Shown here: piece after piece, positions 40,901 through 48,956 of the stretch | How positions within the stretch are numbered: position 1 is the stretch's first letter | Layout: each line of letters opens with the position of its first letter | Assembly (NCBI RefSeq): GCF_016772415.1 | Contig: NZ_JAGSGD010000002.1 | Coordinates: 124,001 to 188,000, forward strand | Direction: 5' to 3' | DNA: 64,000 bases | From: Phenylobacterium glaciei | GTDB lineage: Bacteria; Pseudomonadota; Alphaproteobacteria; Caulobacterales; Caulobacteraceae | Position numbers and translations under genes: made by a program | Notes under the pieces: generated by a model | The model's database searches: none | Told to the model about the DNA's origin: nothing | What the model saw: only the letters and a program-made list of their open reading frames with translations

Positions 40901-41824
40901 CTAGCTCTCCGCCCAGGCCTTGATGAGCTGGTGGGCGATGGCCATCGGGCCGGGCGCGAAGGTGTTGGGCAGCTTGCCGGCCAGCAGGGTGCGGGCCTCC
41001 TCCTTGGTGAACCAGCGGACCTCGGAGAGCTCGGTCTGGTCGGGGGCGGCGTCATCGTCCTCCACCTGGGCGATCAGGCCGATCATCAGGGACGACGGAT
41101 AGGGCCAGGGCTGGGTGGAGTGGTAGACGACGGAAGACGTCTTCAGGCCCGCCTCCTCGTGCAGCTCGCGGGCGCAGGCCTCCTCGATGGTCTCGCCGGG
41201 CTCCAGGAAGCCGGCCAGGGAGGAGAACATCCCCGCCGGCCAGATCTCCTGGCGGCCCAGCATGCAGCGCTCGCCGTGGACGGCCAGCATGATCACCACC
41301 GGATCGGTGCGCGGGAAGTGCTCGGCCTTGCAGGCGGGGCAGGCGCGCTTCCAGCCGCCCTCGGCCACCATCGAGGGTTCGCCGCAGTTGGCGCAATGCT
41401 TGTGGCGGCGGCGCCATTCGAACATCTGCTTGGCCGTCGCCAGGATTGCGGCGTCGGTGTGGGGCAGGCGCGTGGCCAGCGCCCGCAGGTCCTCGAACCG
41501 GCCCAGGCCCTGTAGCGGCCCGTCGGCGGGGTCGGCGCCGCCGTCCAGGTCGATCGCGAAGACCGATGTCTCCTTCCAGAGGCCCATGAACAGCAGGGTC
41601 TCGGCCCCGCCGGCCAGGTCGGCCACCATCTTGGCCGGCAGGTAGGCGATCTGCACCCCGCCGTCCTTGCTGGTCTCCACCAAGGGCTTGCCGTTCCAGA
41701 TGGCGATCCCGAGGGAGTCATCGGACTTCAGCTGTTCGTTGAGCCAGGCGTCGTCCTTACGGCGCTCGCTGGCGCGGTTCAGGGGGTTACCGGCGAAGGT
41801 GTTCTGGAAAAAAGAAAGGGCCAT
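40901..41824 (-). CDS. nudC: NADH pyrophosphatase / NAD-cap hydrolase
   Basis: A 307-residue Nudix enzyme that splits NADH and can remove NAD caps from RNA. The zinc ribbon CANCGEP...CPACKAEHFPRTDP is near residue 125, and the Nudix box GFLEPGETIEEACARELHEE, then AG, near residue 200. The downstream STQPWPYPSSLMIG matches the SQPWPFPxS signature that defines NudC. The ATG at 41824 follows GAGGG at a good distance and is preferred to two upstream in-frame starts. The divergent SRP RNA begins about 60 bases away. Confidence 0.94.
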   Translation of the reverse strand: MALSFFQNTFAGNPLNRASERRKDDAWLNEQLKSDDSLGIAIWNGKPLVETSKDGGVQIAYLPAKMVADLAGGAETLLFMGLWKETSVFAIDLDGGADPADGPLQGLGRFEDLRALATRLPHTDAAILATAKQMFEWRRRHKHCANCGEPSMVAEGGWKRACPACKAEHFPRTDPVVIMLAVHGERCMLGRQEIWPAGMFSSLAGFLEPGETIEEACARELHEEAGLKTSSVVYHSTQPWPYPSSLMIGLIAQVEDDDAAPDQTELSEVRWFTKEEARTLLAGKLPNTFAPGPMAIAHQLIKAWAES

Positions 41825-41881
41825 GAAAACCCTCATAGCGTCGCCCAAGCTTGCGCGCGAGCCTCAAGGTCGCGATATAGG

Positions 41882-41984
41882 GGGTGGAGATCGGGCGACG
41901 GGCGGACGCCTCGCCAACCCGGTCAGGTCCGGAAGGAAGCAGCCGCAACGAGTTTCGCTCCGGGTCGTCGTTCGGTCTCCACCC
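41882..41984 (+). ncRNA. ffs: Signal recognition particle RNA, small bacterial type
   Basis: The signature GGTCAGGTCCGGAAGGAAGC (41931-41950), followed by AGCCG, is the universal SRP domain IV apical loop with the asymmetric bulge that binds Ffh. The ends pair: GGGTGGAGA at 41882-41890 with TCTCCACCC at 41976-41984, giving a hairpin of about 103 nt, typical of the 4.5S-like RNA. It lies immediately upstream of dnaX, a common bacterial arrangement. The exact ends are approximate by a few bases. Confidence 0.93.
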
Positions 41985-42019
41985 ACACTATCTCTGAAAG
42001 CGCCAACGGCGCGGGGCGC

Positions 42020-43804
42020 ATGGCCGACGAAGATCTCTCGCCCGATGCTGAACTCCCGGAGCGGGACCCCGACACCGCCGACATGTTCGGCGCGCCGGTC
42101 CCGCAGGCGCCGGTCGCCGAGGCCTCGGCCGCCTACACTGTCATCGCCCGCAAGTACCGGCCCCGCACCTTCGACGACCTCTATGGCCAGGAAGCCATGG
42201 TGCGGACGCTGAAGAACGCCTTTTCCACCGGCCGGATCGCCCACGCCTTCATGCTGACCGGGGTGCGCGGGGTGGGCAAGACCACCACCGCCCGCCTGCT
42301 GGCGCGTGCGCTGAACTACGAGACCGACGCCATCCACGAGCCGACCCTGGATCTCCGCGAGGAGGGGCGACACTGCAAGGCGATCATCGAAGGCCGGCAC
42401 ATGGACGTGCTGGAGCTCGACGCCGCCAGTCGCACCAAGGTCGAGGACATGCGCGAGCTGCTGGACGGGGTGCGCTACGCCCCCGTCGAGGCGCGCTACA
42501 AGGTCTACATCATCGACGAAGTGCACATGCTCTCCACCTCGTCCTTCAACGCGCTGTTGAAGACCCTGGAAGAGCCGCCGCCGCACGTGAAGTTCATCTT
42601 CGCCACCACCGAGATCCGCAAGGTGCCGGTGACCATCCTGTCGCGTTGTCAAAGGTTCGACCTGCGCCGGGTGGAGCCCGACGTGATCGTCAAGAACCTG
42701 GAGATGATCACGCAGGCCGAAGGGGTCCGCGTCGACGCCGAGGGCCTGCTGCTGATTGCGCGCGCCGCTGAGGGTTCGGTGCGCGACGCCCAGTCGATGC
42801 TGGACCAGGCCATCGTCCAGGGGGAGCCCGGCCAGACGGTGCCGGCCGCCCTGATCCGCGACATGCTGGGCCTGGCCGACCGCGCCCAGACCATCACCCT
42901 GTTTGAACAGACCATGCGCGGCGAGCCCGGGCCCGCCATCGAGACCTTCCGCACCCTCTACGGCTACGGCGCCGATCCGGGCCAGGTGATGCTCGATCTG
43001 CTGGAGCACGCCCACTCGGCGTCGGTGGCCAAGGCCATCGGGGCGCATGCCCTGATCATGCCGAAGGAACAGGCCGGGCGGTTGGCGGCCATCGGGGCCT
43101 CGGTCTCGGCGGGCACCCTGTCGCGCCTGTGGCAGATGCTGCTGCGGGCCTATGACGAGGTGCGCCGCTCGCCTGACCCCGCCGCGGCCGTGGACATGGC
43201 CTTGATCCGCCTGGCCTATGCCGCCGACCTGCCGGGGCCGGAGGAGGCCTTGAGGCGCATCCAGACCGGCGATCCGGTGGGTGGCGCGCCGGGGCCTTCG
43301 GGCGGCGGCGGTGGCGGGGCGAGCCATGGCGGCGGCGGAAGCGTCACGGCCCAGGCCCGCGTGCTCGCGCCCGAGCCGGTGGCCGAAGGGCCGCCGGTGC
43401 TGCAGTCCTTCGCCGACGTCATCGCCCTGATCGAGAAGAAGCGCGACATTGCGCTGCGCCTGGACGTCGAGCGCTATGTGCGCCCCGTCAGCTTCCGGCC
43501 CGGCGCCATCGAGTTCGAGCCGGCCCCCGGCGCGCCGGCCAACCTCGCCCAGCGCCTGATCGGACGCCTGCGGGAATGGACGGGCCAACCCTGGCTGATC
43601 GCGGCTCAGGGCGGCGGCGGGGCCGAGAGCCAATGGGAACGCCAGAAGCGCGAGGAGCGCGACATCCGCGCCGAGATCGAGCAGGACCCCTTCATCCTCT
43701 CGGTGATGAGGAGCTTCCCGGGCGCCGAGATCGTCAGCATCCGCAACCTGCCGACCCCCGAAGCCTCGCCGGCCGACGCGCCGCCGGAAGACGACGAGGA
43801 TTAA
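42020..43804 (+). CDS. dnaX: DNA polymerase III subunit gamma/tau
   Basis: The clamp-loader ATPase, 594 residues. Walker A is TGVRGVGKTTTARL near residue 80, the DEVHMLSTSSFNALLKTLEE block (Walker B) follows near residue 171, and sensor 1 is FIFATTEIRKVP. The zinc module is degenerate: only one Cys remains (RHCKAI) where most DnaX have four. A Gly-rich linker (GGGGGGASHGGGG) near residue 430 divides the ATPase part from the tau-type C-terminal domain. No A-rich slippery heptamer is seen, so gamma is not made by the E. coli-type frameshift. In C. crescentus gamma arises from ClpXP processing (literature knowledge). Confidence 0.95.
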   Translation: MADEDLSPDAELPERDPDTADMFGAPVPQAPVAEASAAYTVIARKYRPRTFDDLYGQEAMVRTLKNAFSTGRIAHAFMLTGVRGVGKTTTARLLARALNYETDAIHEPTLDLREEGRHCKAIIEGRHMDVLELDAASRTKVEDMRELLDGVRYAPVEARYKVYIIDEVHMLSTSSFNALLKTLEEPPPHVKFIFATTEIRKVPVTILSRCQRFDLRRVEPDVIVKNLEMITQAEGVRVDAEGLLLIARAAEGSVRDAQSMLDQAIVQGEPGQTVPAALIRDMLGLADRAQTITLFEQTMRGEPGPAIETFRTLYGYGADPGQVMLDLLEHAHSASVAKAIGAHALIMPKEQAGRLAAIGASVSAGTLSRLWQMLLRAYDEVRRSPDPAAAVDMALIRLAYAADLPGPEEALRRIQTGDPVGGAPGPSGGGGGGASHGGGGSVTAQARVLAPEPVAEGPPVLQSFADVIALIEKKRDIALRLDVERYVRPVSFRPGAIEFEPAPGAPANLAQRLIGRLREWTGQPWLIAAQGGGGAESQWERQKREERDIRAEIEQDPFILSVMRSFPGAEIVSIRNLPTPEASPADAPPEDDED

Positions 43805-43819
43805 TTCAGTGAGGACTCG

Positions 43820-44146
43820 ATGAAGGATTTGGGCGGCCTGATGAAACAGGCCCAGGCCATGCAGCAGAAGCTGGCCGAGGCGCAGGAACGCCTGGCGCAG
43901 CTGGTCATCGAAGGCACCTCGGGTGGCGGGATGGTCAAGATCACGCTGAAGGGCACGGGCGAACTGGCGTCGGTGGAGCTGGACGAGAGCCTGCTGGCGC
44001 CCGGCGAGGGCGAGGTGATCTCCGACCTGATTGTCGCCGCCCACGCCGACGCCAAGCGCAAGCTGGACGAACAGCAGGGCCAGCTGATGCGCGAGGCGGC
44101 CGGTCCCCTGGCGGGCATGGGCCTGCCCGGCATGCCGAAGTTCTAG
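43820..44146 (+). CDS. YbaB/EbfC family nucleoid-associated protein
   Basis: A 108-residue small DNA-binding protein, homodimeric in known members. GGLMKQAQAMQQKLAEAQER is the N-terminal helix, and GTSGGGMVKITLKGTGELAS is the conserved turn and strand. The end PLAGMGLPGMPKF is typical. It follows dnaX after 15 bases, as in most bacteria, where recR normally comes next; here a GNAT gene on the other strand and two repeat elements intervene. Confidence 0.94.
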   Translation: MKDLGGLMKQAQAMQQKLAEAQERLAQLVIEGTSGGGMVKITLKGTGELASVELDESLLAPGEGEVISDLIVAAHADAKRKLDEQQGQLMREAAGPLAGMGLPGMPKF

Positions 44147-44194
44147 GGCGGGTTGAGGAAGAGTGGGAACCGGTTTTCCGCCCGCAGCCCGCCC
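44146..44194. repeat. Conserved-core intergenic element, copy 2 (inverted)
   Basis: A perfect 7-bp stem, GGGCGGG 44146-44152 and CCCGCCC 44188-44194, encloses the core in reverse orientation (44156-44184). That core is the complement of 44797-44825 at 27 of 29 positions. It starts at the last base of the ybaB stop codon and ends just before the GNAT stop, so it lies between convergent genes. Confidence 0.85.
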
Positions 44195-44198
44195 AACT

Positions 44199-44717
44199 TT
44201 AAAGCTTGAGTTCCAGCCGGGTGACCTGGTTGGTGAGGTCCATCAGCTCCTGGGTCGCCGTCCCGATCTCGATGAAGCCGTGGCGAATCCAGAAGCGCAG
44301 CGCCGCAGGGTTCTGGTCCTGGACGATCAGGCGGAGCGCGCGGCCCTCCTGACTTAGGATCCAGGACTTCAGGGCCGCCAGGATGCGGCTTCCCAGCCCC
44401 TGACCTCGCGCTTCGGGCGCTGTCAGCAGCAGGCCAAGATACCAGACGTGGCGCTCGGGGAAGTCCCGCAGCAGCTCCACCGTGGCGGTCAGGCCCTGGT
44501 CGGTCCAGGCGCCGATGACGAACTTGTCCCGCAGCGGATGCTCGGGTGGGGCGTCGATCAGCAGGGCCTGGGCGGCGTAGGGGCCCGGCGGATGGCCGGT
44601 CACCAGGATCTCGAAGTCCTCGCAGCGCTCCAGCAGGACCTGGAGCTCCTCCACCGCCGAGCCGGAGATCAGGGCCAGCTGCGCGCCCTCGACGACGGGC
44701 AGATCGGGCGTGGTCAT
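44199..44717 (-). CDS. GNAT family N-acetyltransferase
   Basis: A 172-residue acetyltransferase. The acetyl-CoA site is in LLLTAPEARGQGLGSRILAAL (residues about 105-125), with the R-G-Q-G-L-G pyrophosphate loop; AALRFWIRHGFIEIG follows near residue 152. The substrate is unknown. It interrupts the normally contiguous dnaX-ybaB-recR cluster, on the opposite strand, and is bracketed by two inverted copies of an intergenic repeat. The ATG at 44717 follows GGGGAG; a longer start at 44738 is less likely. Confidence 0.88.
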   Translation of the reverse strand: MTTPDLPVVEGAQLALISGSAVEELQVLLERCEDFEILVTGHPPGPYAAQALLIDAPPEHPLRDKFVIGAWTDQGLTATVELLRDFPERHVWYLGLLLTAPEARGQGLGSRILAALKSWILSQEGRALRLIVQDQNPAALRFWIRHGFIEIGTATQELMDLTNQVTRLELKL

Positions 44718-44785
44718 GGCGCGGGCTCCCCTCGACATCTACATAGGACCAATCGACGACTCGTCGCCGATTGTATCTTTTACTG

Positions 44786-44836
44786 AGAACGGGATTCGGG
44801 CGGAAAGCCGGTTCCCACTTTTCCTAGTCCCGTTCT
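44786..44836. repeat. Conserved-core intergenic element, copy 3
   Basis: A perfect 9-bp stem, AGAACGGGA 44786-44794 and TCCCGTTCT 44828-44836, encloses the core at 44797-44825 (GGAAAGCCGGTTCCCAC and on). It faces copy 2 across the GNAT gene and lies 14 bases before the recR start, like copy 1 before kdsB. Confidence 0.85.
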
Positions 44837-44849
44837 AGCAGGAGCCAGT

Positions 44850-45452
44850 TTGGCCGCCTCCGCCGGACCTGAAATCGAGCGCCTGATCGCGCTGCTGTCG
44901 AAGCTGCCGGGCCTGGGCCCGCGCTCGGCGCGGCGCGCGGCCCTGGCCTTGCTCAAGCGGCGGGAGCAACTGCTGCAGCCCCTGGCCGAGGCCCTGGCCG
45001 TGGCGGCCGAGCGGGTGAAGACCTGCAGCCTCTGCGGCTCCCTGGACACCCAGGACCCCTGCGCCATCTGCGACGACCGTTCCCGCGACACGACCCTGGT
45101 CTGCGTGGTGGAGGAGGTGGGCGCGCTGTGGGCCATGGAGCGGGCCAGCGCCTTCCGCGGCCGCTACCACGTGCTGGGGGGCCTGCTCTCGGCCCTCGAC
45201 GGCGTCGGGCCCGAGGCCCTGCGGGTCAATTCCCTGGTGACGCGGGCCATGGACGAGGGGGTGACCGAGGTGATCCTGGCCCTGCCGGCCACGGTGGACG
45301 GCCAGACCACGGCCCACTACCTCGCCGAACGGCTCTCCAACGCCCACGTCTCGGTGACCATGCTGGCGCGCGGCGTGCCGGTGGGGGGCGAGTTGGACTG
45401 GCTCGACGACGGGACCATCGCCCAGGCGATGCGGGCGCGACGGCCGGCCTAG
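44850..45452 (+). CDS. recR: Recombination mediator protein
   Basis: RecR helps RecF/RecO load RecA at gaps. The 200-residue protein has the N-terminal helix-hairpin-helix [20 protein letters not shown], the four-Cys zinc motif [16 protein letters not shown] near residues 57-72, and a Toprim domain starting [17 protein letters not shown], with the Walker-B-like end [17 protein letters not shown]. The length is normal. The start is a TTG preceded by AGGAG (44837-44850). Its stop codon lies inside a hairpin element. Confidence 0.94.
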   Translation: MAASAGPEIERLIALLSKLPGLGPRSARRAALALLKRREQLLQPLAEALAVAAERVKTCSLCGSLDTQDPCAICDDRSRDTTLVCVVEEVGALWAMERASAFRGRYHVLGGLLSALDGVGPEALRVNSLVTRAMDEGVTEVILALPATVDGQTTAHYLAERLSNAHVSVTMLARGVPVGGELDWLDDGTIAQAMRARRPA

Positions 45453-45512
45453 AGCATGATCGTTTTAGACGGAACCGCGGAGCGGTCCCGGCTGAAGCGT
45501 GAATCATGCTCT
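45451..45512. repeat. Intergenic hairpin element, first of a tandem pair
   Basis: AGAGCATGAT 45451-45460 pairs perfectly with ATCATGCTCT 45503-45512. An inner hairpin GGAACCGC/GCGGTCCC lies at about 45471-45489. The left arm contains the last two bases of the recR stop codon. Elements of this kind with AGAGCATGAT arms are familiar from alphaproteobacterial intergenic regions. Confidence 0.8.
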
Positions 45513-45524
45513 CGCTTATATCTG

Positions 45525-45584
45525 GAGCCTGATTCACCGCATCGGCGGAATCGCGAAGCGATTCCACCTCAACGGATCAGGCTC
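45525..45584. repeat. Intergenic hairpin element, second of a tandem pair
   Basis: GAGCCTGAT 45525-45533 pairs perfectly with ATCAGGCTC 45576-45584. An inner hairpin GGAATCGC/GCGATTCC around GAA is at 45547-45565. It has the same plan as the element before it, with changed but still complementary bases. The right arm reaches the stop of the convergent GNAT gene, so the pair probably ends both transcripts. Confidence 0.8.
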
Positions 45585-46102
45585 TAGGGACGCTTGGCCA
45601 CCCACACCAGGCCTGACCAAGTGTGGCCGCCATGGGTGCTGGTGAAGTCGCGGGCCTCGTCGCGCTCAAGGCCCAGTTTGCGCATCACCGCCTGGGAGCG
45701 GTGGTTGGTGGCCTCGGTGTAGCTGAGCACTTCCTTGAAGCCGCAGCGTTCGAAGCCGTCCGCGAGGCTGGCGCGAGCCGCCTCCGTCGCGATCCCAGAC
45801 CCCCAGGCGCGGCGGACTAGCCGCCAGCCCACCTCCACATTGGGGGCGCGGGGATGCCAGTCGTCGATGGGCATGATCCCGACATAGCCTAGGAAGTCGC
45901 CCGCGTGATCGATCACCACCCAACGGCTGAAGCCCAGCCGGTCGTAGGCGTCGCGGTAGCGGGCCATCTTGCGGGCGGCGGCGTCGCGATCCACCGGCCC
46001 GCCCGCGTCGGCCTGGACTTCCGGGTCGGCCAGCATGTCGGCGAAGGCGTCGAGGTCCTCGTCGCGCCAGGGCCGCAGGATCGTCCGTTGCGTGGTGATC
46101 AT
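45584..46102 (-). CDS. GNAT family N-acetyltransferase (RimJ/RimL-like)
   Basis: A 172-residue acetyltransferase of the RimL type. It has the N-terminal TTQRTILRPWRDEDLDAFA, PNVEVGWRLVRRAWGSGIAT then EAARASLADGF (acetyl-CoA loop) near residues 90-118, and EVLSYTEATNHRSQAVMRKL near residue 130. Such enzymes acetylate ribosomal proteins, tRNA-linked or small-molecule amines; the target is unknown. It is convergent with recR across the tandem hairpins and divergent from mtnN. The frame stays open far upstream, but homology begins at this ATG. Confidence 0.9.
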   Translation of the reverse strand: MITTQRTILRPWRDEDLDAFADMLADPEVQADAGGPVDRDAAARKMARYRDAYDRLGFSRWVVIDHAGDFLGYVGIMPIDDWHPRAPNVEVGWRLVRRAWGSGIATEAARASLADGFERCGFKEVLSYTEATNHRSQAVMRKLGLERDEARDFTSTHGGHTWSGLVWVAKRP

Positions 46103-46165
46103 GGCGTTCCCCCTCTGCCTTGGGGAATCTGGTAGCACGGCGGCAGGCCAAGGAACGAGGCGCCC

Positions 46166-46900
46166 ATGTACGGAATCCTTTGCGCGACACCGGAGGAACT
46201 GGCGGCCCTGCAGGCGCGGCTGTCGGTGACCTCGCAGCCGGTGGTCTACGGCCCGACCCAGGTCTGGATCGGGACCCATGACGGCGCCGAGTTCGCCCTG
46301 GCCCTGGCCGGCATGGGCAAGGTCAATGCGGCGGCGGCGGCCACGCTGCTGCTGTCGGTGTTTCACGCCGACACCCTGATCTTCGCCGGCGTGGCGGGCG
46401 GATTGAACCCGGCGCTCGGGGTGGGGTCGGTGCTGCTCGCGCAGCGGCTGGACATCCACGACTACGGCCATGTCTTCGAGGGCGCCTTCACCCCCACGCG
46501 GTCCGGCGAGATGCCCATCGGGGCGCCACGGCTGACGGCCCTGACCCCGGTGGCGCCGGCGATCGCGGCCAACCTCGCCAGACTGCGGGACGCGGTGGCG
46601 GGCGAGCTTGGCCATCCCATCGCGCTGGGCGGCGTCATCACCGCCGACTACTTCCTCAACTGCGCGGTGACGCGAGACCAGCTGCACGCCGCCTTCGCCG
46701 CCGACGCCATCGACATGGAATCCGGCGCCGTGGACCAGGTGGCCCTGGCCTGGGGCCGGCCGCTCTATGTGATCCGCACCCTGTCGGACCTGGCCGGGGC
46801 GGAGAGCCATATGAGCTATCTGGAGATGGCCCAGATGGCGGCGGACAACTCGGCCCTGTGCGTCCCCGCCCTGCTGGCGATCCTCACCGACTCCGGCTAA
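46166..46900 (+). CDS. mtnN: 5'-methylthioadenosine/S-adenosylhomocysteine nucleosidase family protein
   Basis: A nucleoside hydrolase that splits methylthioadenosine or adenosylhomocysteine in SAM recycling. The 244-residue protein has GILCATPEELAALQARL at the N-terminus, GMGKVNAAAAATLLL near residue 50, FAGVAGGLNPALGVG near residue 73 and DAIDMESGAVDQVALAWG near residue 188, where MESGA is the nucleoside-binding motif, followed by IRTLSDLAG with the catalytic Asp. It is followed 10 bases later by rmuC. Confidence 0.88.
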   Translation: MYGILCATPEELAALQARLSVTSQPVVYGPTQVWIGTHDGAEFALALAGMGKVNAAAAATLLLSVFHADTLIFAGVAGGLNPALGVGSVLLAQRLDIHDYGHVFEGAFTPTRSGEMPIGAPRLTALTPVAPAIAANLARLRDAVAGELGHPIALGGVITADYFLNCAVTRDQLHAAFAADAIDMESGAVDQVALAWGRPLYVIRTLSDLAGAESHMSYLEMAQMAADNSALCVPALLAILTDSG

Positions 46901-46910
46901 AGAACGGAGC

Positions 46911-48179
46911 ATGAACTCGCTCCTGATCTTCCTCGTGGTCGCCCTCGTGGCCGCCGCCATCGGCTTCACCTGGGCCTTGATGGAGCGCGGACGCGCCAAC
47001 CGGGCCGAGGCGCGGGCCTGGGAGCTGCAGGATTCAGCTTCGCGCCTGAGGCTCATCGAGGAGCAGGGCGGGCGCAACGCCGCGCTGATCCAGGCCGAGG
47101 CGGTGACCGCCATCGCCGACCAGGTGCTCAAGCGCGCGGACGAGACCTTCAAGGGCCGCGAGGAGTTGGCCCAGGCGCGCCTGGAGGCCCAGCTCAAGCC
47201 GGTCGCCGAAACCCTGGCCAAGTTCCAGGAACAGGTGGTGGCCGTCGAGAAGACCCGCGCCGAGGAGACCGGCGGCCTGAAGGCCCAGATCAGCCAGCTG
47301 CTGCTGGCCTCCACCGCCACCCAGGAAGAGGCCCGCAAGCTGTCGGCCGCCCTGCGCCGGGGGGCCGGGGTTCAGGGCCGTTGGGGCGAGCAGACCCTGC
47401 GCAACGTCCTGGAGGCCGCGGGCCTGCACAACCGCTACGACTTCGACGAACAGACCTCCACCGACACCGACGAGGGCCGTCGTCGGCCCGACGTCACCGT
47501 GCGCCTGCCGGGCGGAGCGGTGTTCGTCATCGACGCTAAGTGCTCGCTGAACGCCTTCCTCGACGCCCAGGACGCCACCGACGACGCGATCCGCGAGGCC
47601 TGCTACGTGCGTCACGCTCAGAGCGTGCGGGCCCATATGATCGGCCTGTCGGGCAAGACCTACTGGGACCAGTTCAACCAGGGCTCGCCCGACTTCGTGG
47701 CCATGTTCATCCCCGGCGACAGCTTCCTGGCCGCGGCCCTGGACCGGATGCCGGAACTGATGACCGAGGCCATGGACAAGCGGGTGCTGGTGGTGACGCC
47801 CACCACGCTCTTCGCCCTGTGCAAGGCCGTGGTCTACGGCTGGCGCGTGGAGGAGCAGGCGGCCAACGCCCAGGAGATCTCCAAGCTGGGGCGCGAGCTC
47901 TACAAGCGCCTGTCGGTGATGGGCGGCCACGCCGCCTCGGTGGGCAAGGCGCTAGAGGCCGCCGTCGGCCGCTACAATTCCTTCGTCGGCTCCCTGGAGA
48001 CCCAGGTCATGACCCAGGCAAGGCGCTTCGAGGACCTGCAGGTGGACCACGAAGGCAAGGAATTGCCCGAACTCGGCCCCGTCGAGACCGGCGTCCGGCC
48101 CCTGACCAAGTTGGCCGTGGATACGGCGGATGAGGGCCACCCAGCCTCAGCCGCCGTCTTGACGCTCAAAGGCGGCTGA
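46911..48179 (+). CDS. rmuC: DNA recombination protein RmuC
   Basis: A 422-residue protein of the RmuC family, which limits inversions at short repeats and has a nuclease-like core. A single N-terminal membrane segment ([20 protein letters not shown]) is followed by a long coiled coil (about residues 22-140) and the RmuC domain: [40 protein letters not shown] (PD-(D/E)XK-like) and [14 protein letters not shown]. Its presence near several inverted repeats is probably coincidence. def follows 14 bases later. Confidence 0.93.
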   Translation: MNSLLIFLVVALVAAAIGFTWALMERGRANRAEARAWELQDSASRLRLIEEQGGRNAALIQAEAVTAIADQVLKRADETFKGREELAQARLEAQLKPVAETLAKFQEQVVAVEKTRAEETGGLKAQISQLLLASTATQEEARKLSAALRRGAGVQGRWGEQTLRNVLEAAGLHNRYDFDEQTSTDTDEGRRRPDVTVRLPGGAVFVIDAKCSLNAFLDAQDATDDAIREACYVRHAQSVRAHMIGLSGKTYWDQFNQGSPDFVAMFIPGDSFLAAALDRMPELMTEAMDKRVLVVTPTTLFALCKAVVYGWRVEEQAANAQEISKLGRELYKRLSVMGGHAASVGKALEAAVGRYNSFVGSLETQVMTQARRFEDLQVDHEGKELPELGPVETGVRPLTKLAVDTADEGHPASAAVLTLKGG

Positions 48180-48193
48180 CCTACCTGAAAACC

Positions 48194-48703
48194 ATGGCTC
48201 TTCGCGAAATCCTCGTCGTCCCCGACCCCGTGCTGAAACAGGTCTCTACCCCCGTCGAGACGGTGGATGACGACCTGCGCGTCCTGATGGACGACATGCT
48301 GGAGACGATGTACGCCGCGCCCGGCATCGGCTTGGCCGCGATCCAGGTGGGCGTGGCCAAGCAGGTGATCGTCATGGACCTGGCGGCCCCCGACACCCCA
48401 CCCGAGCCGCGCTACTTCGTGAACCCGGAAATCCTCTGGGCGTCCGACGACACCGCCCCCTACGAAGAGGGCTGCCTGTCGGTTCCGGATATCTATGACG
48501 AGGTGGAGCGCCCGGCCCGGGTCAAGCTGAAGTACCTGAACTACCAGGGCGAGGAAGTCATCGAGGACGCCGAGGGCCTGTACGCCGTCTGCATCCAGCA
48601 CGAGATGGACCACCTGAAGGGCGTGCTCTTCATCGACTACCTCTCGCGCCTGAAGCGCGACCGGGCGGTCGCCAAGGTGAAGAAGCAGGTCCGGGCCGCC
48701 TAA
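48194..48703 (+). CDS. def: Peptide deformylase
   Basis: Removes the N-formyl group from nascent proteins. The 169-residue protein has the three motifs [11 protein letters not shown] (residues 45-55), EGCLSVPD (metal Cys near 95) and QHEMDHLKG (metal His pair near 137). The length is typical. fmt, the enzyme that adds the formyl group, lies 1.6 kb downstream, separated here by a regulator-like gene and a small lipoprotein gene; in many relatives def and fmt are adjacent. Confidence 0.95.
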   Translation: MALREILVVPDPVLKQVSTPVETVDDDLRVLMDDMLETMYAAPGIGLAAIQVGVAKQVIVMDLAAPDTPPEPRYFVNPEILWASDDTAPYEEGCLSVPDIYDEVERPARVKLKYLNYQGEEVIEDAEGLYAVCIQHEMDHLKGVLFIDYLSRLKRDRAVAKVKKQVRAA

Positions 48704-48956
48704 AGACCTTCGTGAGGGGTCCGCCCGCGCGGGAGGGGACATCGGCCATGGACGTGACCGGCTGCCCCGACCAGACCCCCCCCGGGGTCTGATCCCGATC
48801 TCACCCGATAATCCTTTTCAGGGCCGCGGTTCGATCAGTCGCCATACGCGGGCCGGTAAGCGCTCCGGACCTGGGGGCTGGATACCAAGGGAGCCGAAGG
48901 GGTGTGATGGCGTTTTCTGGTACGGTCCCCAATCTGAGGTTTTATTTGCGGCGCCT
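48704..48956. other. Intergenic region after def
   Basis: About 250 bases with no gene that I can support. It contains a strong hairpin at 48772-48791 and must hold the promoter of the winged-helix protein gene. No riboswitch or tRNA pattern was recognised. Confidence 0.4.
48772..48791. terminator. Terminator-like hairpin after def
   Basis: CAGACCCC 48772-48779 pairs with GGGGTCTG 48784-48791 around CCCC. It lies about 70 bases beyond the def stop. There is no U tract, so termination is only likely, not shown. Confidence 0.45.

Noticed and set aside
41851..41879. Possible -35/-10 pair (TTGCGC, 17 bases, GATATA) before the SRP RNA
   Set aside because: The -10 is poor and would sit only a few bases from the RNA 5' end, too close for a start site.
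42020..43804. Programmed frameshift in dnaX
   Set aside because: No A-rich slippery heptamer with a following stem was found; the Gly-rich tract offers a different explanation.
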